From the NCBI RefSeq assembly GCF_001956855.1, contig NZ_MTHD01000002.1, positions 1-64,000 on the forward strand: a stretch of DNA of 64,000 bases, given 5' to 3'. How positions within the stretch are numbered: the stretch's first letter is position 1; every line of letters starts with the position of its first letter. Below the pieces are notes generated by a model. That model worked only from the letters and a program-made list of their open reading frames with translations, did no database searches and was not told the origin of the DNA. Origin of the DNA: Azonexus hydrophilus (GTDB lineage Bacteria; Pseudomonadota; Gammaproteobacteria; Burkholderiales; Rhodocyclaceae). A program made the translations under genes and the position numbers. Of this stretch, positions 28,402 through 38,652 are shown piece by piece.

Positions 28402-29095
28402 TGGCTGAACCGGTCATCCGGGTCAGCGGTCTGGGCAAGTCCTACCAGACCGCAGCGGGCCTTTTTCCGGCGTTGCGCGGTGTCAGTCTGAGCATCGAGG
28501 CGGGCGACTACCTGGCGATCATGGGGCCGTCGGGCTCGGGCAAGTCGACCTTCATGAACCTGCTCGGCTGTCTCGATACGCCGACCACCGGGGACTATTT
28601 CCTGGCCGGCGAAAATGTCGCGCAGATGGACAAGGACGCGCTGGCCATCCTGCGCAACCGGACGCTCGGTTTCGTCTTCCAGGGCTTCAACCTGTTGCCG
28701 CGGATGAGCCTGCAGGACAATGTCGCGCTGCCGCTGGTCTATGCCGGTTTTGACAAGGAAACCCGGCGGGCACGGGCGCGCGGGCTGCTTGAACGGGTTG
28801 GCCTGGGGCAATATGCCGAGTCGCTGCCCAACCGCATTTCCGGTGGCCAGCAGCAGCGCGTGGCGATTGCCCGGGCGCTGGTCAACGAGCCGCGGCTGAT
28901 CCTCGCCGACGAGCCGACCGGCAATCTCGACAGTCACACCAGCGAGGAAATCATGCGCCTGTTCGGTGAACTCAACGCCGACGGCATCACCATCGTGCTG
29001 GTCACGCACGAGCCGGATATCGCGGTTCACGCCAGGCGGCAGGTCCGCTTCCTCGATGGCGAGATCGTCAGCGACCAACTCACCGGAGCCGCCGC

Positions 29096-29099
<4 letters not shown>
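28401..29099 (+). CDS. MacB-type ABC transporter ATP-binding subunit
   Basis: A 232-residue nucleotide-binding protein of the LolD/MacB class. It has Walker [10 protein letters not shown], the Q-loop [11 protein letters not shown], the signature [14 protein letters not shown], Walker [13 protein letters not shown] and an H-loop VTHEPD. In E. coli MacB this domain is fused to the permease; here it is a separate gene. It overlaps the adaptor stop by 1 nt and the permease start by 4 nt. Confidence 0.94.
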
Positions 29100-30316
<1,217 letters not shown>

Positions 30317-30323
30317 TTCCCGG

Positions 30324-30350
30324 CGCGGCCGGCCGCTTCGCTTTTTTTTG
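30324..30350 (+). terminator. Possible terminator of the efflux operon
   Basis: A perfect 12-bp GC palindrome (GCGGCCGGCCGC) is followed five nt later by a run of eight T. The palindrome leaves little room for a loop, so the hairpin would be short. The position, 8 nt after the permease stop, fits a terminator. Confidence 0.45.
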
Positions 30351-30415
30351 ATTTGTCCGCTATGGCGCGGTCGACCGCAGCATTAAGCTGGATTCCCCTC
30401 GTTGTGGAATAGCTG

Positions 30416-31663
30416 ATGATCAATCCCGTTCGCCGCCGTCTGCTGCTTGCCGGTGGTCTGTTGCCGCTGTACCGGCCGCTGCGCGCGGCAGTGCGTCAGG
30501 TTGTCGTGGTCGGTGGCGGCTGGGGTGGCCTGGCGGCCGCCGCGCAACTGTGCCGGCAGGCGCCGGATCTCGCGGTGACGCTGGTCGACCGCCAGGCCGC
30601 CTTCCATTCCTTCGCACTTGGCAATCGCTGGCTGGTCGATCACGGCCAGGTGCCGGCACCGATGCGGCGCGATTATGCTGCCGTCGCCGCAGCGCGCGGC
30701 TACCGCTTCGTTCAGGCCGAAGCCCTCGGCATCGACCGTGCCGGGCAGCGCCTGATGACTTCGGCCGGCGCGCTGCCCTACGACTGGCTGGTACTGTCGC
30801 CGGGCATCCGCGAGGATTTTTCCGCCTGGCAGATTAGCGATCCTGCTGCGGTCGACCTGCTGAAAAAGCGATTTTCCGGCGCCATGGTGCATGCCGGCGA
30901 ATTGCCGGCACTGAAGGCGCGCTTGCAGGCGTTCACCGGCGGCGACCTGCTGCTGACCATCCCGCCCTTGCCCTACCGTTGCCCGCCGGCGCCGTACGAG
31001 CGGGCGCTGCTGATCGCCTGGTGGCTGAAGACGCGGCGGATTCCCGGGCGCTTGATCATCGTCGATCCGAATCCGCTGATGCCGGCTTTCCGCCATGCAC
31101 TGCTCGAACGTTTCCGTGACCAGGTGACTTACCTTGACCATGCGCAGGTGCGCAGTGTCGATCTTGAGCGGCGCACGTTGAGCACCGATATCGATGACAT
31201 CCGTTTCGACATGGCGCTGCTCAGTCCGCCGCAACAGGCCGCCGGGCTGCTCTGGCCGGCCGGGCTGATCCGCGCCGATGCCAATACCGGCGCGCCTGAC
31301 GGCTGGGCGGCGCAGGGCGCGCTCGACCTGCGCAGTCGTGACGACGAACGGATTTTCATCATCGGCGACGCCGCCGGGGTGGTTTCGCCGCTGTTCGGTC
31401 ATTACCCGAAGACCGGCCATGTCGCCAGCCGGATGGGCGCCATCGTCGCCGGGCAGATTGCTGGCGGGCAAACGCCGATGTTGCCGGAAAGCCTCTGTCA
31501 CCTGCTTTCCGGGGTCGATCCGGACGCCGGGACGCGGATCGAAACGTCCTATCGCCTGCGCGGCGACGGTTTCCTGTTGCAGGAGGTCAGGCAGGTCCGC
31601 CGACCGAACCCGGCGGGTGAAGATGTCGCCTGGGCCGCCGGCCAGTACGCAGGTTTTCTCTAG
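30416..31663 (+). CDS. FCSD/SQR-like FAD-dependent oxidoreductase
   Basis: A 415-residue flavoprotein of the sulfide dehydrogenase (SoxF/FccB) type. The Arg-rich signal peptide (NPVRRRLLLAGG) may be Tat. The FAD Rossmann motif is VVVGGGWGGLAAA, the second glycine-rich region sits near RLIIVDPNP and the FAD-closing motif is IFIIGDAAG. Cys189 (PYRCPPAPYE) matches a redox-active FCSD Cys. Cys361 may be its disulfide partner; this is inferred from position. No cytochrome c subunit gene is adjacent, unlike FccAB. The substrate could be sulfide or another sulfur compound. The stop is only 3 nt from the convergent DUF411 gene. Confidence 0.78.
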   Translation: MINPVRRRLLLAGGLLPLYRPLRAAVRQVVVVGGGWGGLAAAAQLCRQAPDLAVTLVDRQAAFHSFALGNRWLVDHGQVPAPMRRDYAAVAAARGYRFVQAEALGIDRAGQRLMTSAGALPYDWLVLSPGIREDFSAWQISDPAAVDLLKKRFSGAMVHAGELPALKARLQAFTGGDLLLTIPPLPYRCPPAPYERALLIAWWLKTRRIPGRLIIVDPNPLMPAFRHALLERFRDQVTYLDHAQVRSVDLERRTLSTDIDDIRFDMALLSPPQQAAGLLWPAGLIRADANTGAPDGWAAQGALDLRSRDDERIFIIGDAAGVVSPLFGHYPKTGHVASRMGAIVAGQIAGGQTPMLPESLCHLLSGVDPDAGTRIETSYRLRGDGFLLQEVRQVRRPNPAGEDVAWAAGQYAGFL

Positions 31664-31666
31664 CGC

Positions 31667-32158
31667 TCAGTGGCGCGCCCAGGTCGAGGTCTGGCCGTCG
31701 GGCTTGACCAGCAGGGTTTCGTAGAATTCGCGGCGGATGCGCGGGGCTGCGGTTTCCGTATCGAGCACGGTGCAGGCGGTCTGGCAGATCGGGCTGGAAT
31801 ATTCGCGGCCGGGTGCGCCGAGCGGTAGCCCGGGAACGGCGAGACCGAGGGCCTTGGGTTTCTCGTTCAGCAATTCCTTGATCTGGTCGGCGTGCACATG
31901 GCCTTCGATGAAGTAGCCGGCGATGCTGGCGCTGGGCACGGCTTCGAGATCCTTCGGTACCTTCAGCTTGCGCTTGACCGCGTCCATCGCGTCGGTCTGC
32001 GTGACCTTGACGGTGAATCCGTGCTGGCGCAGGTGTTCCGCCCAGTCGATGCAGGCCAGGCAGACCTTGGGCATGTAGACGGCGATCGGCGGCAGTTCGC
32101 CAGCGCCGGCGTGCTGTGCGGCCACGAGCAGCAGGGTGCAGGCGAGGCGCTTCAGCAT
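31667..32158 (-). CDS. DUF411 family exported protein
   Basis: A 163-residue periplasmic protein with a signal peptide (MLKRLACTLLLVAAQHAGA) and the DUF411 core. This core has a CLAC motif in place of the common CGCC, then PSASIAGYFIEGHVHADQIKELL with a conserved GHVxAxxI block. DUF411 proteins are associated with metal (copper) resistance, but biochemical evidence is limited. Two more Cys (ICQTAC) lie near the C-terminus. The start overlaps the upstream ankyrin gene by 7 nt, indicating coupled translation. Confidence 0.82.
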   Translation of the reverse strand: MLKRLACTLLLVAAQHAGAGELPPIAVYMPKVCLACIDWAEHLRQHGFTVKVTQTDAMDAVKRKLKVPKDLEAVPSASIAGYFIEGHVHADQIKELLNEKPKALGLAVPGLPLGAPGREYSSPICQTACTVLDTETAAPRIRREFYETLLVKPDGQTSTWARH

Positions 32159-32613
32159 GGCTTGCCGGCCTTGCAGCCCTTGAGCACCCACAGCGAGATG
32201 ACGCCCGCCGCTTCGTCGGCCTTGACCTTGCGCGCCATCGACGTCGGGTCGCGGCCATTGTCGGTGGTCGCCAGCGGGTCGGCGCCGGCTTCGAGCAGCA
32301 CGCGGGCGTGCGTCGCGCGGCTGGCGTAGGCGGCCATGTGCAGCGGCGTGGCGCCTTCGCCGTCGCGGGCGTTGATGTTGGCGCCAGCGGCGATCAGCGC
32401 CCGCAGCGCGCCGAGGTCGGGGTTCATGGCTGCCAGGTGGATGGCTTGCGAGCCATGGGCTGTGCGCAGGTCGCGTGCGCCGGGATCGGCCGCCAGGGCG
32501 CGGCGTACATCATCGCCACTGCCCTGGCGGGCAGCGTTGTGGATGGCCTGGTCAGCCGCGAATGCCGGTGCGGCGCCCAGGCAGGTGAGCAGGAAAAGAA
32601 ACAGGAAACGCAT
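32152..32613 (-). CDS. Exported ankyrin-repeat protein
   Basis: A 153-residue protein with a clear signal peptide (MRFLFLFLLTCLGAAPAFA) and about three ankyrin repeats (GSQAIHLAAMNPDLGALRALIAAGA and TPLHMAAYASRATHARVLLEAGAD are the best). It ends GCKAGKPC. Exported ankyrin proteins are often linked to oxidative-stress enzymes (for example AnkB with catalase). The partner here may be the downstream DUF411 protein, whose start it overlaps. Confidence 0.85.
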   Translation of the reverse strand: MRFLFLFLLTCLGAAPAFAADQAIHNAARQGSGDDVRRALAADPGARDLRTAHGSQAIHLAAMNPDLGALRALIAAGANINARDGEGATPLHMAAYASRATHARVLLEAGADPLATTDNGRDPTSMARKVKADEAAGVISLWVLKGCKAGKPC

Positions 32614-32688
32614 GATGGCCTCGGCAAGCGGGGGAAGGTTCCGATTGTTGCCGTGCTGGCTCCGCCCAGCTTTGATCCAGATGAAATT

Positions 32689-33186
32689 TCAGATCAGGCG
32701 GGGGCGATTGCCGAGTTCGTTGGGGTTGTCGTCGCCGGCCGGAAAATGGGCGGCAAGCAGCGCAGTCATGCGGTCGACGGCGTTCACCAGGCCATTCCGG
32801 TAGCGACCTGCGGCAAAATCGGTTTCGATTTCACGGCAGATCGCATCCCATTCGGTCTGCGCGACGACGGCCGCGATGCCACGGTCTGCGAGGATTTCGA
32901 CGCAGTGATCGACCAGTTGCACGTAGAGCAGGATGCCGCTGGCTTCACGCGTGCGGTCGACGCCATAAAGGGCGAACAATTCGCCGGCACGCTGGCGGTT
33001 GCTGGTTTCGTGACGGAGCGCGGCAAACGGCAGCGGGCCTTCGACGACGATGCAGATTTCGCCGCGATGCCGGGTTTCCGATTGGCTGATCGCTGCCGTC
33101 ACGGCATCCAGGTCGGCCTTGCGGAAGGCGCGCCGGACCAGCCAGCCGGGGGCGGTCAGGTGTTTCAGTTTGCGCAGCAGGCCCAT
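32689..33186 (-). CDS. TPM-domain protein, soluble
   Basis: A 165-residue protein without a signal peptide, starting MGLLRKLKHLTAPGW. It carries a TPM (TLP18.3/Psb32/MOLO-1) domain: HRGEICIVVEG..., GVDRTREASGILLYVQLVDHCVEILADRGI and a C-terminal GLVNAVDRM helix. The gene starts 1 nt after the stop of the signal-bearing TPM gene, so they are co-transcribed with lemA. The function in bacteria is unclear. Two copies of TGCGGTCGAC (32769, 32952) fall in this gene. The 75 nt between it and the ankyrin gene hold nothing obvious. Confidence 0.83.
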   Translation of the reverse strand: MGLLRKLKHLTAPGWLVRRAFRKADLDAVTAAISQSETRHRGEICIVVEGPLPFAALRHETSNRQRAGELFALYGVDRTREASGILLYVQLVDHCVEILADRGIAAVVAQTEWDAICREIETDFAAGRYRNGLVNAVDRMTALLAAHFPAGDDNPNELGNRPRLI

Positions 33187-33187
33187 T

Positions 33188-34003
33188 TCACCATCTCCCC
33201 GAGGCGCCGCCGCCACCAAAACTGCCGCCACCGCCGGAAAATCCGCCACCACCACTGCGTCCGCCACCGCCTGAATGCCAGCCGCCACCGCCGCCGCCGG
33301 AGCGCAGGAAGGAGGCGCCGAAGGTGATTGCCGCGGCGATCAGCGCGGCGATCACCGAGCCGAAACTCATCCAGGCCAGCCAGCCGGCCAGCGCCGAGAC
33401 GGCCAGCGAGCCGGCGATGCCGAACAGCGCGCGGGCGATGCTGGCGACGAAGATGGCGACGAAGAGCAGGGTGTCGCTGGCGCCGCCACTGTCATCCGGT
33501 TGATCTTTCGGTGCCGGCAGGGGCTCGCCGTCGATGGCTTTTGCCAGTAATTCCACGGTCGACCGCAAGCCGCCGGCAAAATCGCCTTCGCGGAAACGCG
33601 GCACCATCTGTTCGTCGATGATGCGCTTGGCAATGGCATCCGGAATCGCGCCTTCCAGCCCGTAGCCAACCTCGATGCGCATCTGCCGGTCGTCCTTGGC
33701 GACAATGACGATGACACCGTCGTCGACGCCTTTGCGTCCGATCTTCCAGGCTTCCGCCAGGCGGATGCCGAACTGCTCGATGCTTTCCGGCTGCGTCGTC
33801 GGCAGCATGACGATGGCGATCTGCGCGCCCTTGGCCTGTTCCAGTTCGCTCAGCCGGGCGACCAGTCCGGCCTGGTCCTCAGCGCTCAGCGTGCCGGTGC
33901 TGTCGACCACACGCTCGACCAGTGCCGGCAGCGCGACCGGATCGGCCGACCAGCCGGCCAGCGGCAGCAGGGCGAGAAAGCAGGCGAACAGCCAGCGCAG
34001 CAT
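33188..34003 (-). CDS. YgcG-like TPM-domain membrane protein with glycine-rich tail
   Basis: A 271-residue protein. A signal peptide (to about residue 19) is followed by the TPM domain (about 30-150; KIGRKGVDDGVIVIVAKDDRQMRIEVGYGLEGAIPD), a hydrophobic helical pair (about 180-235) and a Gly/Ser-rich tail of GGGG runs ending in GRW. This is the usual partner of LemA, encoded immediately upstream with 6 nt between. Glycine-rich tails of this family are low complexity and of unknown role. Confidence 0.88.
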   Translation of the reverse strand: MLRWLFACFLALLPLAGWSADPVALPALVERVVDSTGTLSAEDQAGLVARLSELEQAKGAQIAIVMLPTTQPESIEQFGIRLAEAWKIGRKGVDDGVIVIVAKDDRQMRIEVGYGLEGAIPDAIAKRIIDEQMVPRFREGDFAGGLRSTVELLAKAIDGEPLPAPKDQPDDSGGASDTLLFVAIFVASIARALFGIAGSLAVSALAGWLAWMSFGSVIAALIAAAITFGASFLRSGGGGGGWHSGGGGRSGGGGFSGGGGSFGGGGASGRW

Positions 34004-34009
34004 GGCGGC

Positions 34010-34603
34010 TTACTTGCTGTCGAACTTGACGGTCGGCGGCTCGGCAATGGCTTTTTCGTTATCCACCGTGAAGTTGGCCTTGGGCTTCCAGCCGAGGACC
34101 ATCGCCGTCAGGTTGTTCGGGAATGTACGCACGGAGATGTTGTAGACGCGGACCGACTCGATGTAGCGGTTGCGCGCGACGGTGACGCGGTTCTCGGTGC
34201 CTTCCAGTTGCGCCTGCAGGTCGCGGAAATTGGCGTCGGCCTTGAGTTGCGGATAGTTTTCGGCAACCACCAGCAGCCGGGCCAGGGCGCTGCTCATTTC
34301 GGCCTGGGCCTGCTGGAACTTGGCGAAGGCCGCTTCGTCGTTGATCAGTTCCGGCGTCGCGTTGATGCCGCCAATGCTGGCACGGGCTTCGGTGACGCGG
34401 GTCAGCACTTCCTTCTCGTGGGCGGCGTAGCCCTGGACGGTGGCGACCAGGTTGGGCACCAGGTCGGCGCGTCGCTTGTACTGGTTGAGCACTTCCGACC
34501 AGGCGGCATTGACGCCTTCATCGTTGATCTGGATCTGGTTGTAGCCGCAGCCGGAGAGCATTGCGGTCAACAGGGCGACAAGGGCAAAAAGGCGAAGGCG
34601 CAT
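34010..34603 (-). CDS. lemA: LemA family protein
   Basis: A 197-residue helical membrane-associated protein. The N-terminus MRLRLFALVALLTAMLSGCG looks like a lipoprotein signal (LSGC lipobox). The LemA core follows (NQYKRRADLVPNLVATVQGYAAHEKEVL, ...ENYPQLKADANFRDLQAQLEGTENRVTVARNRYI). The chosen ATG has AGGAG 9 nt upstream. The open frame starts 8 codons earlier. It forms an operon with the two TPM genes downstream. Confidence 0.92.
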   Translation of the reverse strand: MRLRLFALVALLTAMLSGCGYNQIQINDEGVNAAWSEVLNQYKRRADLVPNLVATVQGYAAHEKEVLTRVTEARASIGGINATPELINDEAAFAKFQQAQAEMSSALARLLVVAENYPQLKADANFRDLQAQLEGTENRVTVARNRYIESVRVYNISVRTFPNNLTAMVLGWKPKANFTVDNEKAIAEPPTVKFDSK

Positions 34604-34679
34604 GGCAGGGACTCCTGAATTCATCATGGGCGGAAGATTAGCAGCCGCAGGGGGCGACGAACGTAAATTTTGGTGGGAC

Positions 34680-35984
34680 TTACTTGCCCAGTTCGCCGCT
34701 GGCCCAGCCGAGCGCTTCGCGGTAGCAGTCGATCAGCGCGGCCGGGGCGATCTGCATGGCGCCGGCCAGGACGACGGCCTGGTCGAGACGGCAGCGTTCG
34801 ATCATGATCGCCAGTTGCAGGTAGCGGGCGTACGGACCTTCGTTGCGCAGCAGGACGGCAGCGACCTGTTCGGGCAGGCGGATGCGGTTGAGGATGTCGG
34901 CCATCGGCTGGCCGAGCAGGCAGTCGATGACCGACAGCAGGCCGACCAGGAAAAGTTCGTCGGCACGTTGCCGGTCGGCGTTGCCGACCAGTCCTTCGAG
35001 CAGCGCGCCGCGACACAGGGCGATGACGAGCAGCGTGCGGTCCCGGCCGCTGTCGGCGTCGATGTGGAACATCGCCAGGGATAGCCAGCGGTAGAGCGCA
35101 TCACGGCCGAGCAGGGTGATTGCCTCCTCGATGCCGGCGACCTTGCGCGGCAGTCCGTAGAGCGGCGAATTGGCCATGTCCAGCAGTTTGACGACAACCG
35201 CCGGGTCACGCATGGCGGTTGAGGCGATGTCCTTGAGTTCGGCATCGCTGCGGATCTGGTTGAGCATGTCGATGACGACCAGCCGGCTTTCACTGATCTT
35301 GCCGGTTGGAGCTTCCTCGTCGCGGCTGGCGGCGAAGCCGCCGATGCTGAAGGTGAAGCCGAGACGCTGGCACAGTCGGTGTTCGGGCCAGGTGTGCACT
35401 TGGTCGGCGACCAGTTGTACCTCGGGCCGGCGCCGGCGCAGGGCTCGCAGCCGCTGCTCGAGAGCAGCCAGCGGTGCTTCCTGGAAATCGAAAAGCAGCA
35501 GGTCGACCGGCCAGTCGGCGGTGCCGTCTTCTTCATCCGTGCTCCACCCGTGGTAGGTCGCAACTTTGGCGCCGGCCGCGTGAATGGCATCGATCAATTG
35601 CCGCGGCTCGGGCTGGCGGGCCAGGTCGGTGAGCAGGAAACAGGTGTTGGTGGCAATGACGGCGGAGAAGTCGGTGGCCGACCACTGGCTTGTCGTCAGC
35701 GGGATCAGCAGCGGGCGCCGGCTGGCGAACTGACGGGCATTCTCCTGCTGCAGGCATGCTTCCAGCGCGCCGCCGTCGATGTTGTCACAGTCGCTGAATG
35801 CCCTGGGCTGGATGCGGTAGCCGGCGATCCGCGAATTGCCATCGATCATTTCCTGCCAGGCAAAAAGGATGCGTGTCGCCGGTTTTGCCACCGTCGCAGT
35901 CGTTACCGGCGGTGCGCTCGTCAGCGGCGTGGCCGGTTCTGGCGCAGCGGTCCGGAGTCCGAAAAGTTTCCTGAGAAATTGCAA
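34680..35984 (-). CDS. HDOD-domain protein with degenerate EAL domain
   Basis: A 434-residue cytoplasmic protein of the YuxH type. Residues about 38-215 keep the EAL-domain outline, but the E-A-L and downstream catalytic acid motifs are missing (AGYRIQPRA at the EAL position), so phosphodiesterase activity is unlikely. An HDOD domain follows (about 225-420; IRSDAELKDIASTAMRDPAVVVKLLDMANSPLYG, EEAITLLGRDALYRWLSLAMF). HDOD proteins act in signalling without HD catalysis. A 76-nt gap to lemA and a 64-nt gap to bpt separate it from neighbours. Confidence 0.88.
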   Translation of the reverse strand: MQFLRKLFGLRTAAPEPATPLTSAPPVTTATVAKPATRILFAWQEMIDGNSRIAGYRIQPRAFSDCDNIDGGALEACLQQENARQFASRRPLLIPLTTSQWSATDFSAVIATNTCFLLTDLARQPEPRQLIDAIHAAGAKVATYHGWSTDEEDGTADWPVDLLLFDFQEAPLAALEQRLRALRRRRPEVQLVADQVHTWPEHRLCQRLGFTFSIGGFAASRDEEAPTGKISESRLVVIDMLNQIRSDAELKDIASTAMRDPAVVVKLLDMANSPLYGLPRKVAGIEEAITLLGRDALYRWLSLAMFHIDADSGRDRTLLVIALCRGALLEGLVGNADRQRADELFLVGLLSVIDCLLGQPMADILNRIRLPEQVAAVLLRNEGPYARYLQLAIMIERCRLDQAVVLAGAMQIAPAALIDCYREALGWASGELGK

Positions 35985-36048
35985 GGTGCGAACCCGTCGT
36001 CGATCAAGCCGCCATCATAGGCCAGCCAGGGGTTTTCAGGAATGCCGT

Positions 36049-36807
36049 TTACCCGGCGGGTGATGCGGTCTCCAGGGGGAGCCAGAGGCCGTCGGTCAGC
36101 CCCTCGATGGGACGGAATTTCGCCTTGTAGGCCATCTTCCGGCTTTCACCGATCCAGTAGCCGAGATACAGATAAGGCAGTTGCAGGGCTGCGCATTGCC
36201 TGGCCTGCCACAGGATGTTGTAGGCGCCGTAGCTGGCGCCGGCGACATCCGGGTCGAAAAAGGTGTAAACCGACGACAGGCCGTCGTCGAGGACGTCGAT
36301 GACGCTGACCATGCGGACCACGCCGTTTTCGGAGAACTCGATCAGCCGGGTGTCGACGCGGCTTTGCAGCAGGAACTGGGCGTACTGGTCGTTGCTGTCC
36401 TCGTCCATGCCGCCCCCCGGATGGCGGCTGCGCTGGTAGCGCACGTAAAGCTGGAAGTGTTCGGGGACGAAAATCAGCGGCAGTTCGCGAACGTGGAGGT
36501 CGGCGTGGCGTTTCCAGGCGCGGCGCTGGCTGCGCGACGGATTCAGTGCGGCAACCGGCAGGCGTACCGGCACGCAGGCCCGGCAGTGGTCGCAATGCGG
36601 TCGGTAGGTGAAGATGCCGCTACGGCGGAAGCCGGCGCGGACCAGCGTGCTGTAGATCTCGCTGTCGATCAGGTGGGCCGGCGTGGCGACCTGCGAACGG
36701 GCTTCGCGGTCATCGAGGTAGCTGCACGGGTAGGCCGATGTCGCGTAGAACTGGAGCAGCGAGAAGGGCAGGTCGGCGTCGTCGGGCTGGGCCATGGCGA
36801 TCACCAT
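36049..36807 (-). CDS. bpt: Aspartate/glutamate leucyltransferase (Bpt)
   Basis: An N-end-rule enzyme that transfers Leu from Leu-tRNA to proteins with N-terminal Asp/Glu. The 252-residue protein has the ATE_N Cys motif ([29 protein letters not shown]) and ATE_C ([18 protein letters not shown]..., [24 protein letters not shown]). It starts in the 3' end of aat (overlap 7 nt); an alternative ATG 12 nt later (MAQPDD) would leave a 5-nt gap. It forms an operon with aat. Confidence 0.94.
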   Translation of the reverse strand: MVIAMAQPDDADLPFSLLQFYATSAYPCSYLDDREARSQVATPAHLIDSEIYSTLVRAGFRRSGIFTYRPHCDHCRACVPVRLPVAALNPSRSQRRAWKRHADLHVRELPLIFVPEHFQLYVRYQRSRHPGGGMDEDSNDQYAQFLLQSRVDTRLIEFSENGVVRMVSVIDVLDDGLSSVYTFFDPDVAGASYGAYNILWQARQCAALQLPYLYLGYWIGESRKMAYKAKFRPIEGLTDGLWLPLETASPAG

Positions 36808-37502
36808 TTCGCAGGCAGGCCGGTGGCCGACCAGTCGGCCCGGCCGCCAGCGGCCGTCAGTTGCTGCAGACGGTCGAGAAACTGGCTGCGCGGGATTTCG
36901 CGGGCACCGAGCGAGGCGAGGTGGGTGGTGTACATCTGACAGTCGATCATGCCGAAGCCATGGTGCTGCAGGTAGCGGATCAGGTGGGCGAAGGCGAACT
37001 TGGAAGCGTTGTCGCGCCGGGAAAACATCGATTCGCCGTAGAACATGCGACCGATGGCCAGGCCGTACAAGCCACCGACCAGTTCGCCTTCTTCCCAGGT
37101 TTCGACAGAATGTGCCCAGCCAAGTTCATGCAGGCGGAGGTAGGCGTCGCGCATGTCGGAGGTGATCCAGGTGCCGTCCTGTCCCGGGCGAGGTGTCGCG
37201 GCGCAGCCGTCGATGACGCCGGCGAAGTCGCTGTCGAATTTTACGGTCAACGGGCCGTTACGCAGGATTTTGCGCAGCGAACGGGTGAGCCGGAACTCCG
37301 GCGGGAACAGCACCATGCGCGGATCGGGGCTGTACCATAGCGGCTGTCCTTCGACCGTGCCCCAGGGAAAGATGCCACGGCGGTAGGCATCGAGCAGGCG
37401 GTCCGGCAGCAGTTCCCCGCCGACGGCGAGCAGCCCGTTCATCTCGGCGTGCGCTGCGGCGACCGGCGGAAACGGGTCGAGCGGGCCGAGGAAGGGAATC
37501 AT
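36801..37502 (-). CDS. aat: Leucyl/phenylalanyl-tRNA-protein transferase
   Basis: This enzyme adds Leu or Phe to proteins with N-terminal Lys/Arg, marking them for ClpAP. The 233-residue product has the family length and motifs: [47 protein letters not shown] and [21 protein letters not shown]. The bpt gene follows and overlaps it. The fbpC gene lies 10 nt upstream on the same strand, so read-through from the iron transporter operon is possible. Confidence 0.96.
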   Translation of the reverse strand: MIPFLGPLDPFPPVAAAHAEMNGLLAVGGELLPDRLLDAYRRGIFPWGTVEGQPLWYSPDPRMVLFPPEFRLTRSLRKILRNGPLTVKFDSDFAGVIDGCAATPRPGQDGTWITSDMRDAYLRLHELGWAHSVETWEEGELVGGLYGLAIGRMFYGESMFSRRDNASKFAFAHLIRYLQHHGFGMIDCQMYTTHLASLGAREIPRSQFLDRLQQLTAAGGRADWSATGLPAKW

Positions 37503-37512
37503 GCGATGACGA

Positions 37513-38652
37513 TCAGCGGTGCCAGCTCACCGCCTTGGCGGTGTTTTGCTCGATCCGGATTTCGCACTCGGGATCATCGCCGCAGGCGTCGTGCTTCTTG
37601 AAGGCAATCACGTGGTCGGCATCGAGCCGGATGCCGATTTTTTCGCCGAGCGCATGGTTGTGATGCGACGGGACCAGCGACAGGACTTCGCTGCCGCTGG
37701 CGAGGCGCAGCGTATACAGGATGTCGGCGCCGCGAAAGGCCTTGTGCAGCACTTCCGCCTGGACCGCACTGGCATCGTCATGGACGATATCGTCCGGGCG
37801 CAACAGGATGTCGACAGCGCAGCCATCCTCGCAATGGTCGCAGCTTTCGTGGCATTCGACCGGGGTGTCGGAAATCAGCGTGCCCAGTTCCATGCGCACG
37901 CTGTTGCCTTCGCCGACGACACCGGACAGCAGCACGCCCTGGCCGATGAAATCGGCGACGAAGCGGTTGGCCGGCCGGTGGTACAGGTTGTAAGGCGTAT
38001 CCCATTGCTGGATCCGGCCGTTGTGCATGATGCCGATTTCGTCGGCCATGGCGAAGGCTTCGTTCTGGTCGTGGGTGACCATGACTGCGGTCGACCCCTC
38101 GCGTTTGAGGATTTCCCTGACCTCGACCGACAGCCGTTCACGCAAGCCGACGTCCAGGTTGGAGAAGGGCTCGTCAAGGAGGATCAGCGCCGGTCGAGGG
38201 GCCAGTGCGCGGGCCAGGGCGACGCGCTGCTGCTGGCCGCCGGAAAGTTCGTGCGGATATTTGTTGCCCTGACCGGCGAGGCCGACGGTGGCCAGCAACT
38301 GGCGTACGCGCAGACTGGCGTCCTCGCGCTGCTTGCGGTCGAGACCGAAGGCGATGTTCTCGTCGATCGTCAGGTGTGGAAACAGCGCGTAATCCTGGAA
38401 AACCATGCCGATCCGGCGTTTTTCCGGGGCGACCCGGCTGTCGTGGCGACTGACGGTTTCGCCGTGCAGGCGGATTTCGCCGCCGGCAATTTCCTCGAAA
38501 CCGGCGATGCAGCGCAGCAAGGTCGTCTTGCCGCAACCAGAGGGTCCGAGCAGGCAGGCAATCTGTCCTGCCTCAAGACGAAAATCGACGCCGTCGACGA
38601 CGGTATGCTTGCCGTAGCGCTGGATTACGCCAATCAATTCGAGCTGTGTCAT
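37513..38652 (-). CDS. fbpC: Iron(III) ABC transporter ATP-binding protein with Cys/His-rich insert
   Basis: A 379-residue ATPase with Walker [10 protein letters not shown], signature [15 protein letters not shown], Walker [12 protein letters not shown] and H-loop VTHDQ. The C-terminal regulatory TOBE-like domain fits FbpC/PotA-class proteins. It contains a Cys/His cluster (C267, H268, C271, H273, C274, C278) and further Cys at 357 and 363, not usual for this family, which could bind metal. It is divergent from fbpB with only 24 bp between start codons. The predicted -10 element lies 8 nt from the ATG, so the mRNA is probably leaderless. Confidence 0.9.
   Translation of the reverse strand: MTQLELIGVIQRYGKHTVVDGVDFRLEAGQIACLLGPSGCGKTTLLRCIAGFEEIAGGEIRLHGETVSRHDSRVAPEKRRIGMVFQDYALFPHLTIDENIAFGLDRKQREDASLRVRQLLATVGLAGQGNKYPHELSGGQQQRVALARALAPRPALILLDEPFSNLDVGLRERLSVEVREILKREGSTAVMVTHDQNEAFAMADEIGIMHNGRIQQWDTPYNLYHRPANRFVADFIGQGVLLSGVVGEGNSVRMELGTLISDTPVECHESCDHCEDGCAVDILLRPDDIVHDDASAVQAEVLHKAFRGADILYTLRLASGSEVLSLVPSHHNHALGEKIGIRLDADHVIAFKKHDACGDDPECEIRIEQNTAKAVSWHR

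Noticed and set aside
33190..33300. GCC/ACC-rich short repeats
   Set aside because: They encode the glycine-rich tail usual for YgcG-like proteins; not a separate repeat element.
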